Of a stretch of DNA of 38,596 bases, positions 24,785 to 32,468 are shown in pieces; the first letter of the stretch is position 1; every line of letters begins with the position of its first letter. Position numbers and translations under genes: made by a program. This stretch comes from an uncultured Selenomonadales bacterium (GTDB lineage: Bacteria > Bacillota > Negativicutes > Selenomonadales > Selenomonadaceae). The notes under the pieces are model-generated. The model searched no databases. It was not told the DNA's origin and saw nothing but the letters and a program-made list of their open reading frames with translations. The stretch lies in assembly GCA_937877545.1 (NCBI GenBank), contig CALFJE010000001.1, positions 1 to 38,596 on the forward strand, written 5' to 3'.

Positions 24785-25462
24785 ATGAATTATCGACGGA
24801 TACTGGCAATCGGCGACATGCACGGGAAATTCAGTCGGCTGTTGTCGCTGTTCCACAAAATAAAGTTCGACGAGCGCGAAGATTATCTGATATTGCTGGG
24901 CGACTACATAGACCGCGGCGATGAGAACATGCGCTGTTTTCGTTGGGCAATGGAGATGAGCGAAAAGCCAAACGTGGTAGCCCTGCGCGGAAACCATGAG
25001 CAGATGATGCTGTACTATTACGCAATGGGCGCGACGGAGGGCTATATCTGGCTGCCCAACGGCGGGAACAAGACCAAAGCCGAGTTCGAGGCTTGGTGCA
25101 AAAAGGACGACACGGCGTTTGAGCGGGCTTTGACGTTCATAAACGACCGCCCGTATTATCACAAGCTGAACGTCAACGGCGAGGAGTATATCTTTGTGCA
25201 CGCGGGTTTGAAGCCCGATACTCCGCTCGAAAAGCAGGAGGCAGAGGATTTGCTTTGGATACGGGAAAAATTTTATAACGGCTACAAAGGCTCGGCGCAC
25301 GTGATATGCGGGCACACGCCCACGCCGTTTCTTAAGCGCGACTGGTATTATCCGATACGCCTGCCAAACAAAATCACGCTGATGGACACCGGCTCTTTCA
25401 TGGCGAACGGGAAAATTTCTTGCATAGACATCTTGAGCGACAAAATATGGCAAAGCGACTGA
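24785..25462 (+). CDS. PPP-family serine/threonine protein phosphatase
   Basis: A 225-residue metallophosphatase of the lambda/PrpA type. All family motifs are seen: GDMHG (10-14), GDYIDRG (39-45), GNHE (69-72), VHAGL and GHTP with later histidine, which bind two metals and phosphate. The ATG lies 7 bases after GGAGGTGA. It could reverse serine/threonine, or tyrosine, phosphorylation; a diadenosine-tetraphosphate hydrolase role is also possible for this family. Genes of this kind are common in phages, but no phage gene is near. Confidence 0.88.
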   Translation: MNYRRILAIGDMHGKFSRLLSLFHKIKFDEREDYLILLGDYIDRGDENMRCFRWAMEMSEKPNVVALRGNHEQMMLYYYAMGATEGYIWLPNGGNKTKAEFEAWCKKDDTAFERALTFINDRPYYHKLNVNGEEYIFVHAGLKPDTPLEKQEAEDLLWIREKFYNGYKGSAHVICGHTPTPFLKRDWYYPIRLPNKITLMDTGSFMANGKISCIDILSDKIWQSD

Positions 25463-25475
25463 AAGGCAATTTGTA

Positions 25476-26303
25476 ATGGAAAACATTAACGTAAAAATTG
25501 TGGGCTTGGGCGAGGGCGGAGCGCGAGCGGTCAGCAACATGATTTCGGCGGGCGTGGGCAAGGGCAAATCCGTTTCGTTCGCGGCGATTGGCAACGACGA
25601 AAATATTTTGCTGTCGAGCATGTCCCGCGAAAATATTTTCCTGAATCGCGACTCGACGACGATTTACAAGCGCATATCCTCGGCACTGCGCGGCGCGAAG
25701 GTTATTCTTATGGTCGGCGGCAGCGGTTCGGGCGCGGCGGTGCAAGCTCTGCCGATTATCATTTCCTGCGCCAAGAATATCAACGCGGCAACGGTTGCAT
25801 TCATAAATCGCCCGACGGTTTTTGAAGACGATAAGCGCAAGCACAACGCCGAATTTTGCTCAAACGTCTTGAATCGCGACGCCGATACGTATTTTGAGGT
25901 TTCGTCGGAAAAATTTTTTCTGTTCCGCTTGAATCAGCCGCAAATATCGCACGCGGAGCTGTTCATGGTCGCGAACGATATATTTTGTCGGGGCGCGGAT
26001 ATTTTTATGGAGCTGGTCGGGCGTGGCGGTGCGGTCAAGTGGGGCAATGCGGCGTTCGGCTACGGCTACGGCGCGACTGCCCTCGACGCGATTAAAGCCG
26101 CCGCTAAGTTCCCGCTCTTGGAGCAGGACGAACTTAAGCGTGCGCAGAGGCTTTCCGTTCGCGTGACGAGCAAAAAAGACACTTCGGCGAAAAATTTCAT
26201 TAAGAAGTTGATTCGCCCCGACGCCGAGTTGATTTGGCACAGCGACAATACGGCGGGCGATAAAATTTTCGCGTCGATTGTTTTTACACGAATGGGGGTT
26301 TGA
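25476..26303 (+). CDS. Divergent FtsZ/tubulin-like protein
   Basis: A 275-residue protein that follows FtsZ along its whole length. VKIVGLGEGGARAVSNMISAG (6-26, first loop) matches FtsZ's GVGGGGGNAVNRM; residues 81-88 GGSGSGAA sit at the tubulin signature GGTGTGAA; TVAFINRPTVFED (106-118) matches TVGVVTRPFxFEG; HAELFMVANDIFCRGADIFMEL (159-180, hydrophobic core helix) and the FPLLE helix also align. At the T7 loop (178-187), where FtsZ has NxDxxD for GTP hydrolysis, it reads MELVGRGGAV, with no aspartate. The C-terminal peptide that binds FtsA/ZipA is absent. It may bind nucleotide without hydrolysing it. The ATG follows AAAGG. Confidence 0.75.
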   Translation: MENINVKIVGLGEGGARAVSNMISAGVGKGKSVSFAAIGNDENILLSSMSRENIFLNRDSTTIYKRISSALRGAKVILMVGGSGSGAAVQALPIIISCAKNINAATVAFINRPTVFEDDKRKHNAEFCSNVLNRDADTYFEVSSEKFFLFRLNQPQISHAELFMVANDIFCRGADIFMELVGRGGAVKWGNAAFGYGYGATALDAIKAAAKFPLLEQDELKRAQRLSVRVTSKKDTSAKNFIKKLIRPDAELIWHSDNTAGDKIFASIVFTRMGV

Positions 26304-26306
26304 ACC

Positions 26307-27110
26307 GTGATTAAAATAATTCTGTCCGACATTGACGGCACGTTTCTTAAGGACGACAAGTCCGTTTGCGAACTTCACGCCAAGGCGATTAAAGCCGCCG
26401 TCGCCAAAGGTTTAAAGTTCGTCTTCGTATCTGCGCGGATGCCCGAAGGCATTTACCCGATAACCGACGCGCTGGGCATGGCGCACACGCCCGTTATCAG
26501 CTACAGCGGCGGGCTTGTCTTGACGGAGGACGAGGAAGTTCTCTTCGACAAAAGGATAGCCGCCGAGGACGCGCAGAGCATTTTGGCGGCTATGAAGCGT
26601 TGGCAGGATATTTCGGTAAGTTGCTACGCGGGGCGTCGTTGGGTCACCGAGAAGATTGACGAACGCATTCAGCGCGAGCACGAGAATACCGGCGCACCGT
26701 TCGAGCTTGGCAATTTCGACGCGCTCTTGAGGGAAAACATTTTGCCGAATAAAATTTTTGTCCGTTGCGAGCCGCCGACGTGTAAGGAAATGGAAACCGA
26801 GCTTAGCCGTGAGTTCCCCGCGCTGAACGTCGTACGCAGTGCGCCGCATTTGCTTGAGGTCATGGACAAAAGCATTTCCAAGGCGACGGGCATAGAGGTC
26901 TTGCTCAAGCATTACGGCTACGGCGTCGACGAGGCAATTGCTTTCGGCGACAACTACAACGATGTCGAAATGCTGGAAATGATTCCGCAAAGCGTGGCAA
27001 TGGCTAATGCGCCCGACAGGGTTAAGAAACTTGCTTCCGCCGTCACCGATTCAAACGAAGTCGGCGGCATTTACACTTACCTCGCCAAGATTGGAGTGAT
27101 TGAGCCTTGA
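26307..27110 (+). CDS. Cof-type HAD-IIB phosphatase
   Basis: A 267-residue HAD hydrolase of the Cof subfamily, which dephosphorylates sugar phosphates, nucleotides or cofactor phosphates. Motif I is SDIDGTFL (catalytic Asp pair), motif II VSARMPEG, and motif IV FGDNYNDVEML. A C2-type cap lies between. Length is usual. The GTG start is 3 bases after the FtsZ-like stop and the 3' end overlaps the next gene, so it is part of the same transcript. Substrate unknown. Confidence 0.92.
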   Translation: MIKIILSDIDGTFLKDDKSVCELHAKAIKAAVAKGLKFVFVSARMPEGIYPITDALGMAHTPVISYSGGLVLTEDEEVLFDKRIAAEDAQSILAAMKRWQDISVSCYAGRRWVTEKIDERIQREHENTGAPFELGNFDALLRENILPNKIFVRCEPPTCKEMETELSREFPALNVVRSAPHLLEVMDKSISKATGIEVLLKHYGYGVDEAIAFGDNYNDVEMLEMIPQSVAMANAPDRVKKLASAVTDSNEVGGIYTYLAKIGVIEP

Positions 27111-28234
27111 GGGTTTTGTTAGTGACGTGGACAGACCAACTGCTACAGAAATTGCAGACTTTGAATCCCAAGCTGGAATACTGCGCGATAGTCGTCGATG
27201 AAGTCGAGCCCGCAAAAAAAATTTTGGAGCGCGTCGGCTTGACGAAAGATTTGCTCTATCCGCTGTATGACCTTAAGGAATGCGTCCGCGATTTGCATTA
27301 TGATTACGTGCTCTGCGTGGAAAACGGTTGGGGAAGGGATTTCCCTAAAGTGCTTACCGATTACGGCGTGCCTAAGGATAAAATTGTCAGCTTAAATTTT
27401 CTCGACAACGGCAATTTTTTCGTGGAGCGTGTACTCAGATACTTTAAAGAACACGCGGCGGAATTCGATATGTTCGCGACGGGCATAAGCTACACCGAAG
27501 TTGGGCTGGACATCACACGATTCAAGAAAAAGCTTTTTAATTTTGCGCGTTCGAGCCAGGATTTATACTATAACTTTCAAGTAGCGAAACACGCCGTCCT
27601 ATGGGGGGGGGGGCATAGCAGGCTGAAGTACGCGCTTATCGGGCTTTCGCCGTATTCTTTTCACTACGACCTTTCGCGGTCAAGCAATCTAAGTTTTCTC
27701 ATGTTGCATTACCTTATCGCGTTTGAGGATGTGCACAATTTCCACATGCCCGCCGATAAATATAAGACCCTGCTCCGCAAGGAATATTTTTCGATGAGAA
27801 TGCCGCTTGAGCCGTTTGATTTGAACAATCCTTTTTATGCCAAAACGCCGCTCAAATTCATGACGCCCGAAAAACGCTTGAAAGCCCGCGCAGATGTTGA
27901 TGGTTGGCAGAAACGCTGTTTCCCCGAAACCTGCGCCGAAAACGTTAAGATTCTGGACGAATATTTGACGCTTTGCGAAGAGAATCATATCCGCCCGATA
28001 ATGTTTCTGCCGCCCTTAAGTGAGGGTTACATGAAACATTTCAGCAGACAAAAGCTCGACGAATTCTATTATCTCGTCAAGCAGGCGTGTCGCAAACATT
28101 CGGCGGCGATTTTTATAGACGGCTGGAAATTGCAGGGGATAACGGACGCGGACTTTTACGATGTCGGTCACATGAACATTCAAGGCGCGGCAAAGTTCAG
28201 CACATTTTTGAACAGCGTTATCGAGAGCCTTTAA
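27107..28234 (+). CDS. Uncharacterised protein with SGNH-like C-terminus; gene holds an 11-G tract
   Basis: A 375-residue protein. The first 100 residues look like a Rossmann-type domain (RVLLVTWTDQLLQKLQ, YDYVLCVENGWGRDF). Later ATGISYTEVGLD could stand in for the GxS block and the end carries DVGHMNIQGAAKFS, like the D-x2-H-x-N motif of SGNH/DltD-type acyl enzymes. I do not know the family. A run of 11 G (27603-27613) encodes WGGGH; gain or loss of one base would cut the protein at about 45% of its length. The TTG start overlaps the HAD stop. The stop overlaps the convergent galE stop. Confidence 0.7.
   Translation: MRVLLVTWTDQLLQKLQTLNPKLEYCAIVVDEVEPAKKILERVGLTKDLLYPLYDLKECVRDLHYDYVLCVENGWGRDFPKVLTDYGVPKDKIVSLNFLDNGNFFVERVLRYFKEHAAEFDMFATGISYTEVGLDITRFKKKLFNFARSSQDLYYNFQVAKHAVLWGGGHSRLKYALIGLSPYSFHYDLSRSSNLSFLMLHYLIAFEDVHNFHMPADKYKTLLRKEYFSMRMPLEPFDLNNPFYAKTPLKFMTPEKRLKARADVDGWQKRCFPETCAENVKILDEYLTLCEENHIRPIMFLPPLSEGYMKHFSRQKLDEFYYLVKQACRKHSAAIFIDGWKLQGITDADFYDVGHMNIQGAAKFSTFLNSVIESL
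27603..27613 (+). repeat. Poly-G tract, 11 bases, in a coding region
   Basis: Eleven consecutive G flanked by the inverted pair CTATG / CATAG. It is the only such long run in a gene in this window. As given, the frame is open through it. Confidence 0.9.
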
Positions 28235-29220
28235 TCGTCGTAGCCGTGCGGGTGCGAGCGGTGCCAATTCCAAGCCGTTGCGATTATTTTTTCCACGTCG
28301 TCGAAGCGTGGAGCCCAATTTAAAATCTTACGAGCCTTGTCGCCCGAAGCAATCAATCGAGCCGGGTCGCCCGGTCGCCGAGCACCAAGCTCGATTTTTA
28401 TTTTGCCGCCCGTGACTTTCTCCGCCGCGTCAATAATCTGCTTAACCGAAAAGCCGTGCCCGCTGCCCAAGTTGAAGGCGTCCGACGAGCCGCCTCCGCG
28501 CAGATAGTTCAACGCGCAAACATGAGCGTCCGCCAAATCCAAAACATGAACGTAGTCGCGGATACACGTGCCGTCGGGCGTGGGGTAGTCGGTGCCGAAA
28601 ACCGTAATGTGGTCGCGCTTGCCCAACGGAACTTGAAGAATCAGCGGAATCAAATGCGTTTCGGGATGATGGTCTTCGCCGATAGAGCCGTCCTCGCTCG
28701 CGCCCGACGCGTTGAAGTATCGCAAGCTGACGTAGCGCACGCCGTGAGCCGCACTTACCCGCCGCATCATAATTTCCATAATCAGCTTTGAGTCGCCGTA
28801 AGGATTAACGGGAAAAGTCGCGTCGCGCTCGTCAATGGGGATTCGTTCCGGCTCGCCGTAAACCGCCGCGCTGGAGCTGAAGATAATCTTGTCGACGCCC
28901 GCCTCCGTCATTGCCTCCAACAAAATCTGCATACCGTAGACGTTGTTGTTAAAGTACTTGAGCGGCTTGACGACACTCTCACCCGCCTCGATATACGCCG
29001 CGAAATGAAACACCGCCTCGATTTGATTCTCGGCGAAAATCTTCAAGAGCGCGTCCTTGTCGCGGATGTCGCACTCGTAAAGCTTGACGGCAGAGTTAAT
29101 CGTTGCGCGGTGTCCCGTGCTGAAGTTGTCGGCGATAATGACCTCCTCACCCGCCGCCAAAAGTTGCCTGACGGTGTGCGAACCTATATAACCCGCGCCG
29201 CCGCAAACCAATATTGCCAT
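28231..29220 (-). CDS. galE: UDP-glucose 4-epimerase
   Basis: A 329-residue short-chain dehydrogenase-type epimerase that interconverts UDP-glucose and UDP-galactose for surface glycans. The NAD-binding GGAGYIGSHT (7-16), the DNFSTGHR motif, SSSAAVYGEP and the catalytic pair in NPYGDSKLIME (Y-x3-K) are present, and the end WAPRFDDVEKII is typical. The ATG lies behind GGAGGAATTCTT. It is convergent with the preceding gene (stops overlap by two bases). Repeat copy 2 lies just upstream. Confidence 0.94.
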   Translation of the reverse strand: MAILVCGGAGYIGSHTVRQLLAAGEEVIIADNFSTGHRATINSAVKLYECDIRDKDALLKIFAENQIEAVFHFAAYIEAGESVVKPLKYFNNNVYGMQILLEAMTEAGVDKIIFSSSAAVYGEPERIPIDERDATFPVNPYGDSKLIMEIMMRRVSAAHGVRYVSLRYFNASGASEDGSIGEDHHPETHLIPLILQVPLGKRDHITVFGTDYPTPDGTCIRDYVHVLDLADAHVCALNYLRGGGSSDAFNLGSGHGFSVKQIIDAAEKVTGGKIKIELGARRPGDPARLIASGDKARKILNWAPRFDDVEKIIATAWNWHRSHPHGYDD

Positions 29221-29258
29221 AAGAATTCCTCCTTAATTTTTAAGTTGAAGGTAGCCGC

Positions 29259-29467
29259 AACCCGGCCGCCAAGGACGGCGGCCGCCGGCAACAGAAACAT
29301 GGATGTTTCTTTGCCGGTCAAAGCGCCTTTCTTTTTGCTACTTTTTCTTTGGCGCCTCAAAGAAAAAGTAGATTCTAAATACAAAAGTTAAGATTAGTAA
29401 AATCAGCGTGACGAGCCGCAAGCACGACCAATTTTCCGCGAACCCACGCTTTATAAAAAAGAGGGGC
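29259..29467 (+). repeat. Structured dispersed repeat, copy 2
   Basis: It fills most of the 371-base gap between divergent galE and mreB. Stems: 29263-29270/29277-29284 (loop AAGGAC); 29285-29291/29311-29317 continued by 29294-29299/29304-29309 (loop TGGA); and a perfect 14-bp stem 29338-29351/29358-29371. Bases 29259-29408 are identical to 34706-34855 in copy 3. The rest of the gap holds the mreB promoter. Confidence 0.88.
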
Positions 29468-29515
29468 TACCTGCCGCCGATTAAGAATTTATCACGGCAA
29501 ATGTTTTTGTCAATG

Positions 29516-29543
29516 TTGCAAACTGTAAAATGTATGATAAAAT
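29516..29543 (+). promoter_or_regulatory. Promoter of the mreBCD operon
   Basis: TTGCAA (29516-29521), 16-base spacer, TAAAAT (29538-29543), about 48 bases before the mreB start and just after repeat copy 2. Confidence 0.55.
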
Positions 29544-29591
29544 GTTTCCGCTTAGCGCAGGCAAAGACAAAGGAAGGGAGCAAACTTTCAG

Positions 29592-30632
29592 ATGTGGGGA
29601 ATTTTTGGCGGACTGTCGCACGACATGGGAATCGACTTGGGGACGGCAAATACTCTCGTGCACGTCAAGGGTCGTGGGATTGTCCTGCGTGAACCTTCGG
29701 TCGTAGCGATAAAAAGCGATACGGGCGACGTGCTTGCCGTGGGCGAAGAGGCAAAGCAAATGATAGGACGCACGCCCGGCAATATCATAGCGATTCGCCC
29801 GCTCAAAGACGGCGTCATAGCCGATTTCGACGTAACGCAGGCAATGCTCAGATATTTTATCCGCAAGGCAATGAATACCAAATCGTTCGTGCGCCCGCGA
29901 GTGGTGGTCGGCGTACCGTCGGGCGTCACGGAAGTTGAAAAGCGTGCGGTTATCGACGCGGCAACGCAAGCCGGAGCACGTGAGGCTTACCTAATCGAAG
30001 AGCCAATGGCGGCGGCTATCGGCGCGGGACTGCCCGTCGAGGAGGCTACCGGCAACATGGTCGTCGACATAGGCGGCGGCACCACTGAGATAGCCGTCAT
30101 ATCGCTGGGCGGAATAGTCGTGAGCAAATCGATTCGCGTCGGCGGCGACGAGATGGATTCGGCGATTATCCAATATATCCGCCGCGTCTACAGCCTCATG
30201 ATTGGCGAGCGCACCGCCGAGGAAATTAAAATCAAAATCGGCACGGCGATAATCACGCCCAAAAGCGAAAAGTCCATGCAGATTCGCGGGCGCGACTTGC
30301 TCAGCGGCTTGCCCAAAACCGTCGAGGTCAAGTCAAGCGAAATCCGCGACGCCTTGAGCGACCCGATATTTAAAATCGTCGACGCGGTTAAGAATACGCT
30401 GGAGAAAACGCCTCCCGAACTTGCGGCGGACGTTATGGATCACGGCATTATGATGACGGGCGGCGGCGCATTGCTTGCCAACCTCGACAAACTGATCGCC
30501 AAGGAAACGGGAATGCCGGTTATCGTCGCCGACGACGCGCTTTCATGCGTGGGCGAGGGCACGGGGCGTTCCCTTGAGAATATGAACTTGCTTAAGCGGG
30601 TCGTCATGACATCCAAAAAGCTGAGACAATGA
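29592..30632 (+). CDS. mreB: Rod-shape protein MreB
   Basis: A 346-residue bacterial actin that guides the wall-elongation complex at the membrane. It has MGIDLGTANTLV, the GRTPGNIIAIRPLKDGVIADF block, IEEPMAAAIGAG, MVVDIGGGTTEIAVI and MMTGGGALL. The N-terminus MWGIFGG... can form the membrane-binding amphipathic segment. The start is ATG 29592 with AAGGAAGGGAG upstream. It heads mreB-mreC-mreD, each overlapping the next, so this copy is the canonical MreB. Confidence 0.95.
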   Translation: MWGIFGGLSHDMGIDLGTANTLVHVKGRGIVLREPSVVAIKSDTGDVLAVGEEAKQMIGRTPGNIIAIRPLKDGVIADFDVTQAMLRYFIRKAMNTKSFVRPRVVVGVPSGVTEVEKRAVIDAATQAGAREAYLIEEPMAAAIGAGLPVEEATGNMVVDIGGGTTEIAVISLGGIVVSKSIRVGGDEMDSAIIQYIRRVYSLMIGERTAEEIKIKIGTAIITPKSEKSMQIRGRDLLSGLPKTVEVKSSEIRDALSDPIFKIVDAVKNTLEKTPPELAADVMDHGIMMTGGGALLANLDKLIAKETGMPVIVADDALSCVGEGTGRSLENMNLLKRVVMTSKKLRQ

Positions 30633-31672
30633 GCAATAAGATTCGCAAGGAAAAGAATACGGGCAAAAAAATAATCGCGCTGATTTTCGTATTTATCAGC
30701 GTGTTTTGTTGTGTATTCTTCGCGGCACGCGGCAGATTCTCCGCGCCCGTAGCCGACAGCTTGGCAATGACGATTATGTCGCCGTTCCAACGGGCGTTTT
30801 CGTGGGTGGGCGGCAAGTTGGCGTTCGTCAAAGACTCCGTGGCGGAAATATCTCGGATTCACGAACAGAATAAGCAACTGCGCGAGGAGGTCGAACTTTT
30901 ACGGGCGCAAAATTTAACGGCGTCGGAATATGCTTCGGAAAATCAGCGGCTTAGGAATTTGCTGGGCTACAAGCAGGTCGCTACGCAATTTGATTTGGTG
31001 GCGGCAAGCGTTATCGGGCGCGAATCGGCTTCGTGGTCGAGCGTCATAGTGATAAATCGCGGGACATTGGACGGCGTGGCAAACAATATGGCGGTCGTGA
31101 CGGAGCTGGGCTTGGTCGGGCACGTCATGGAGGCGGGCTTGAATTCGTCAAAAGTTCAGTTGCTGTTAGACCCGCGCTCGTCGGTGGGCACGTTGATTCA
31201 GCGTCCGGAGTCGCGAGTGGCGGGCATAGTAGAAGGCGACATCAAAAATCCGAGCTACCCGCGCATGGTCAATATCCCTAAGGATTCTGACGTGCGCGTC
31301 GAGGATATGGTCGTCACGTCGGGCTACGGCGGCGTCTACCCGAAAGGAATTGTCGTCGGCAAAATTATCGAAATTCACAACGAGGAGGGCGGCTTGCTCA
31401 AATACGGCGTGATTGATACCTCCGTTGACTTCCAAAAGCTGGAAGACGTGGCAGTAATCGTGGCGTCGCGGGAGGCACCGCCCGAACCGATTCAGCCGCC
31501 CACGCAAACACCCGGCACCGAAACCGACCCCCTCGAAACGGCGCAGAAACTCCAGGCGGCTCAACAGCAAATCCAAGAGGCTCAACAGCAAGTGCAGGCG
31601 GCTCAACAACAACAACTCCAAGAGGCTCAACAGCAAGCGGGCTACGCTGTCGCGGAGGAGGCGGCGCAATGA
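30629..31672 (+). CDS. mreC: Rod-shape protein MreC
   Basis: A 347-residue bitopic protein: basic start, membrane helix (about 14-33), coiled coil (about 70-105, HEQNKQLREEVELLRAQN), then the beta-domains that contact PBP2, with VINRGTLDGVANNMAVV and VTSGYGGVYPKGIVVG motifs. The last 50 residues form an unusual tail: a proline-rich piece followed by QAAQQQ/QEAQQQ repeats. The core is of normal length, so the tail is an addition. The start overlaps the mreB stop. Confidence 0.93.
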   Translation: MSNKIRKEKNTGKKIIALIFVFISVFCCVFFAARGRFSAPVADSLAMTIMSPFQRAFSWVGGKLAFVKDSVAEISRIHEQNKQLREEVELLRAQNLTASEYASENQRLRNLLGYKQVATQFDLVAASVIGRESASWSSVIVINRGTLDGVANNMAVVTELGLVGHVMEAGLNSSKVQLLLDPRSSVGTLIQRPESRVAGIVEGDIKNPSYPRMVNIPKDSDVRVEDMVVTSGYGGVYPKGIVVGKIIEIHNEEGGLLKYGVIDTSVDFQKLEDVAVIVASREAPPEPIQPPTQTPGTETDPLETAQKLQAAQQQIQEAQQQVQAAQQQQLQEAQQQAGYAVAEEAAQ

Positions 31673-32163
31673 GAATTATCGGGCTGTGGACGCTGCTGCT
31701 CGTCCTATGCTACGCCCTGCAAACCTCGCTGTTGACGTTCGTCAGTTTTAACGGGTTCAGCGCAAATCTTATGCTGTTGCTGACGGTTTCAATCGCATTC
31801 CTGCGCGGGCACGAAAAGGGTATATTCTTCGGCTTTATGGCGGGGCTGTTGCAGGACGCGACGACGGGCAGTTACTTCGGGCTGGCGACGTTCAGCTACA
31901 TGACAATCGGGCTGATATTCGGGAAATTTTCAATCAACCTTTTCCGCGAAGAATCGCTGTTGCCCGTGATAAGCGCAGTCCCCGCCTTGGCGATTCACTT
32001 CGCGATAACGATAGCTTTTTTATTTTTGCTCGACCGACCAATCGATTTGGTGCGCTTCCTGCGCGAGGACTTTTGGTCTGCGGCGATAATGCAAGTCGTC
32101 TTAGCCTATCCCGTGCACAGATTGATTGTCGAGCTGAACAAATTTTCCAAGCAAAGACGCTAA
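31669..32163 (+). CDS. mreD: Rod-shape protein MreD
   Basis: A 164-residue integral membrane protein with about five helices. FLRGHEKGIFFGFMAGLLQDATTG is the recognisable MreD loop and helix. It completes the mreBCD operon; its ATG overlaps the mreC stop. Confidence 0.92.
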   Translation: MRIIGLWTLLLVLCYALQTSLLTFVSFNGFSANLMLLLTVSIAFLRGHEKGIFFGFMAGLLQDATTGSYFGLATFSYMTIGLIFGKFSINLFREESLLPVISAVPALAIHFAITIAFLFLLDRPIDLVRFLREDFWSAAIMQVVLAYPVHRLIVELNKFSKQRR

Positions 32164-32175
32164 GGAGGCAGATTC

Positions 32176-32466
32176 ATGAAGATAAGCGACAGGGACATCA
32201 AAACCGTGGCAAGCTTGTCGCGGCTTAGGATTCGCGAGGAGGAGGCGGACGACGTCCTCTTTCAGCTGAACAAAATTTTAACTTACGTGGAGAACTTGCA
32301 ACAGCTCGACACGACCGACGTGGAGCCGACGACCTACGCGTTGCCGATGCAAAACGTCTTCCGCGCAGATGAGGTTAAGCCGTCGCTGGAGCGGGAGCTT
32401 GCGTTGTCGAACGCGCCGCTCAAAGAGGACGGATATTTTAAAGTTCCCAGAGTATTGGAGGTATAA
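32176..32466 (+). CDS. gatC: Asp/Glu-tRNA amidotransferase subunit C
   Basis: A 96-residue subunit that holds GatA and GatB together in the GatCAB complex, which amidates mischarged Glu-tRNA(Gln) and Asp-tRNA(Asn). It shows VASLSRLRIREEEADDVLFQLNKILTYVENLQQLDTTDVEP and the end FKVPRVLE. The ATG follows GGAGGCAGATTC. The next gene, 2 bases on, is not gatA but acetolactate decarboxylase. Confidence 0.94.
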   Translation: MKISDRDIKTVASLSRLRIREEEADDVLFQLNKILTYVENLQQLDTTDVEPTTYALPMQNVFRADEVKPSLERELALSNAPLKEDGYFKVPRVLEV

Positions 32467-32468
32467 TC

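Noticed and set aside
24785..25462. Phage origin for the whole 20.9-28.2 kb cluster
   Set aside because: Only the methylase and phosphatase are phage-like types; no integrase, structural gene, att-like repeat or composition jump is seen.
29184..29384. Short frames inside repeat copies 2 and 3 (also copy 1)
   Set aside because: They are translations of the hairpin repeat; no ribosome site, and copy 1 does not keep the frame.
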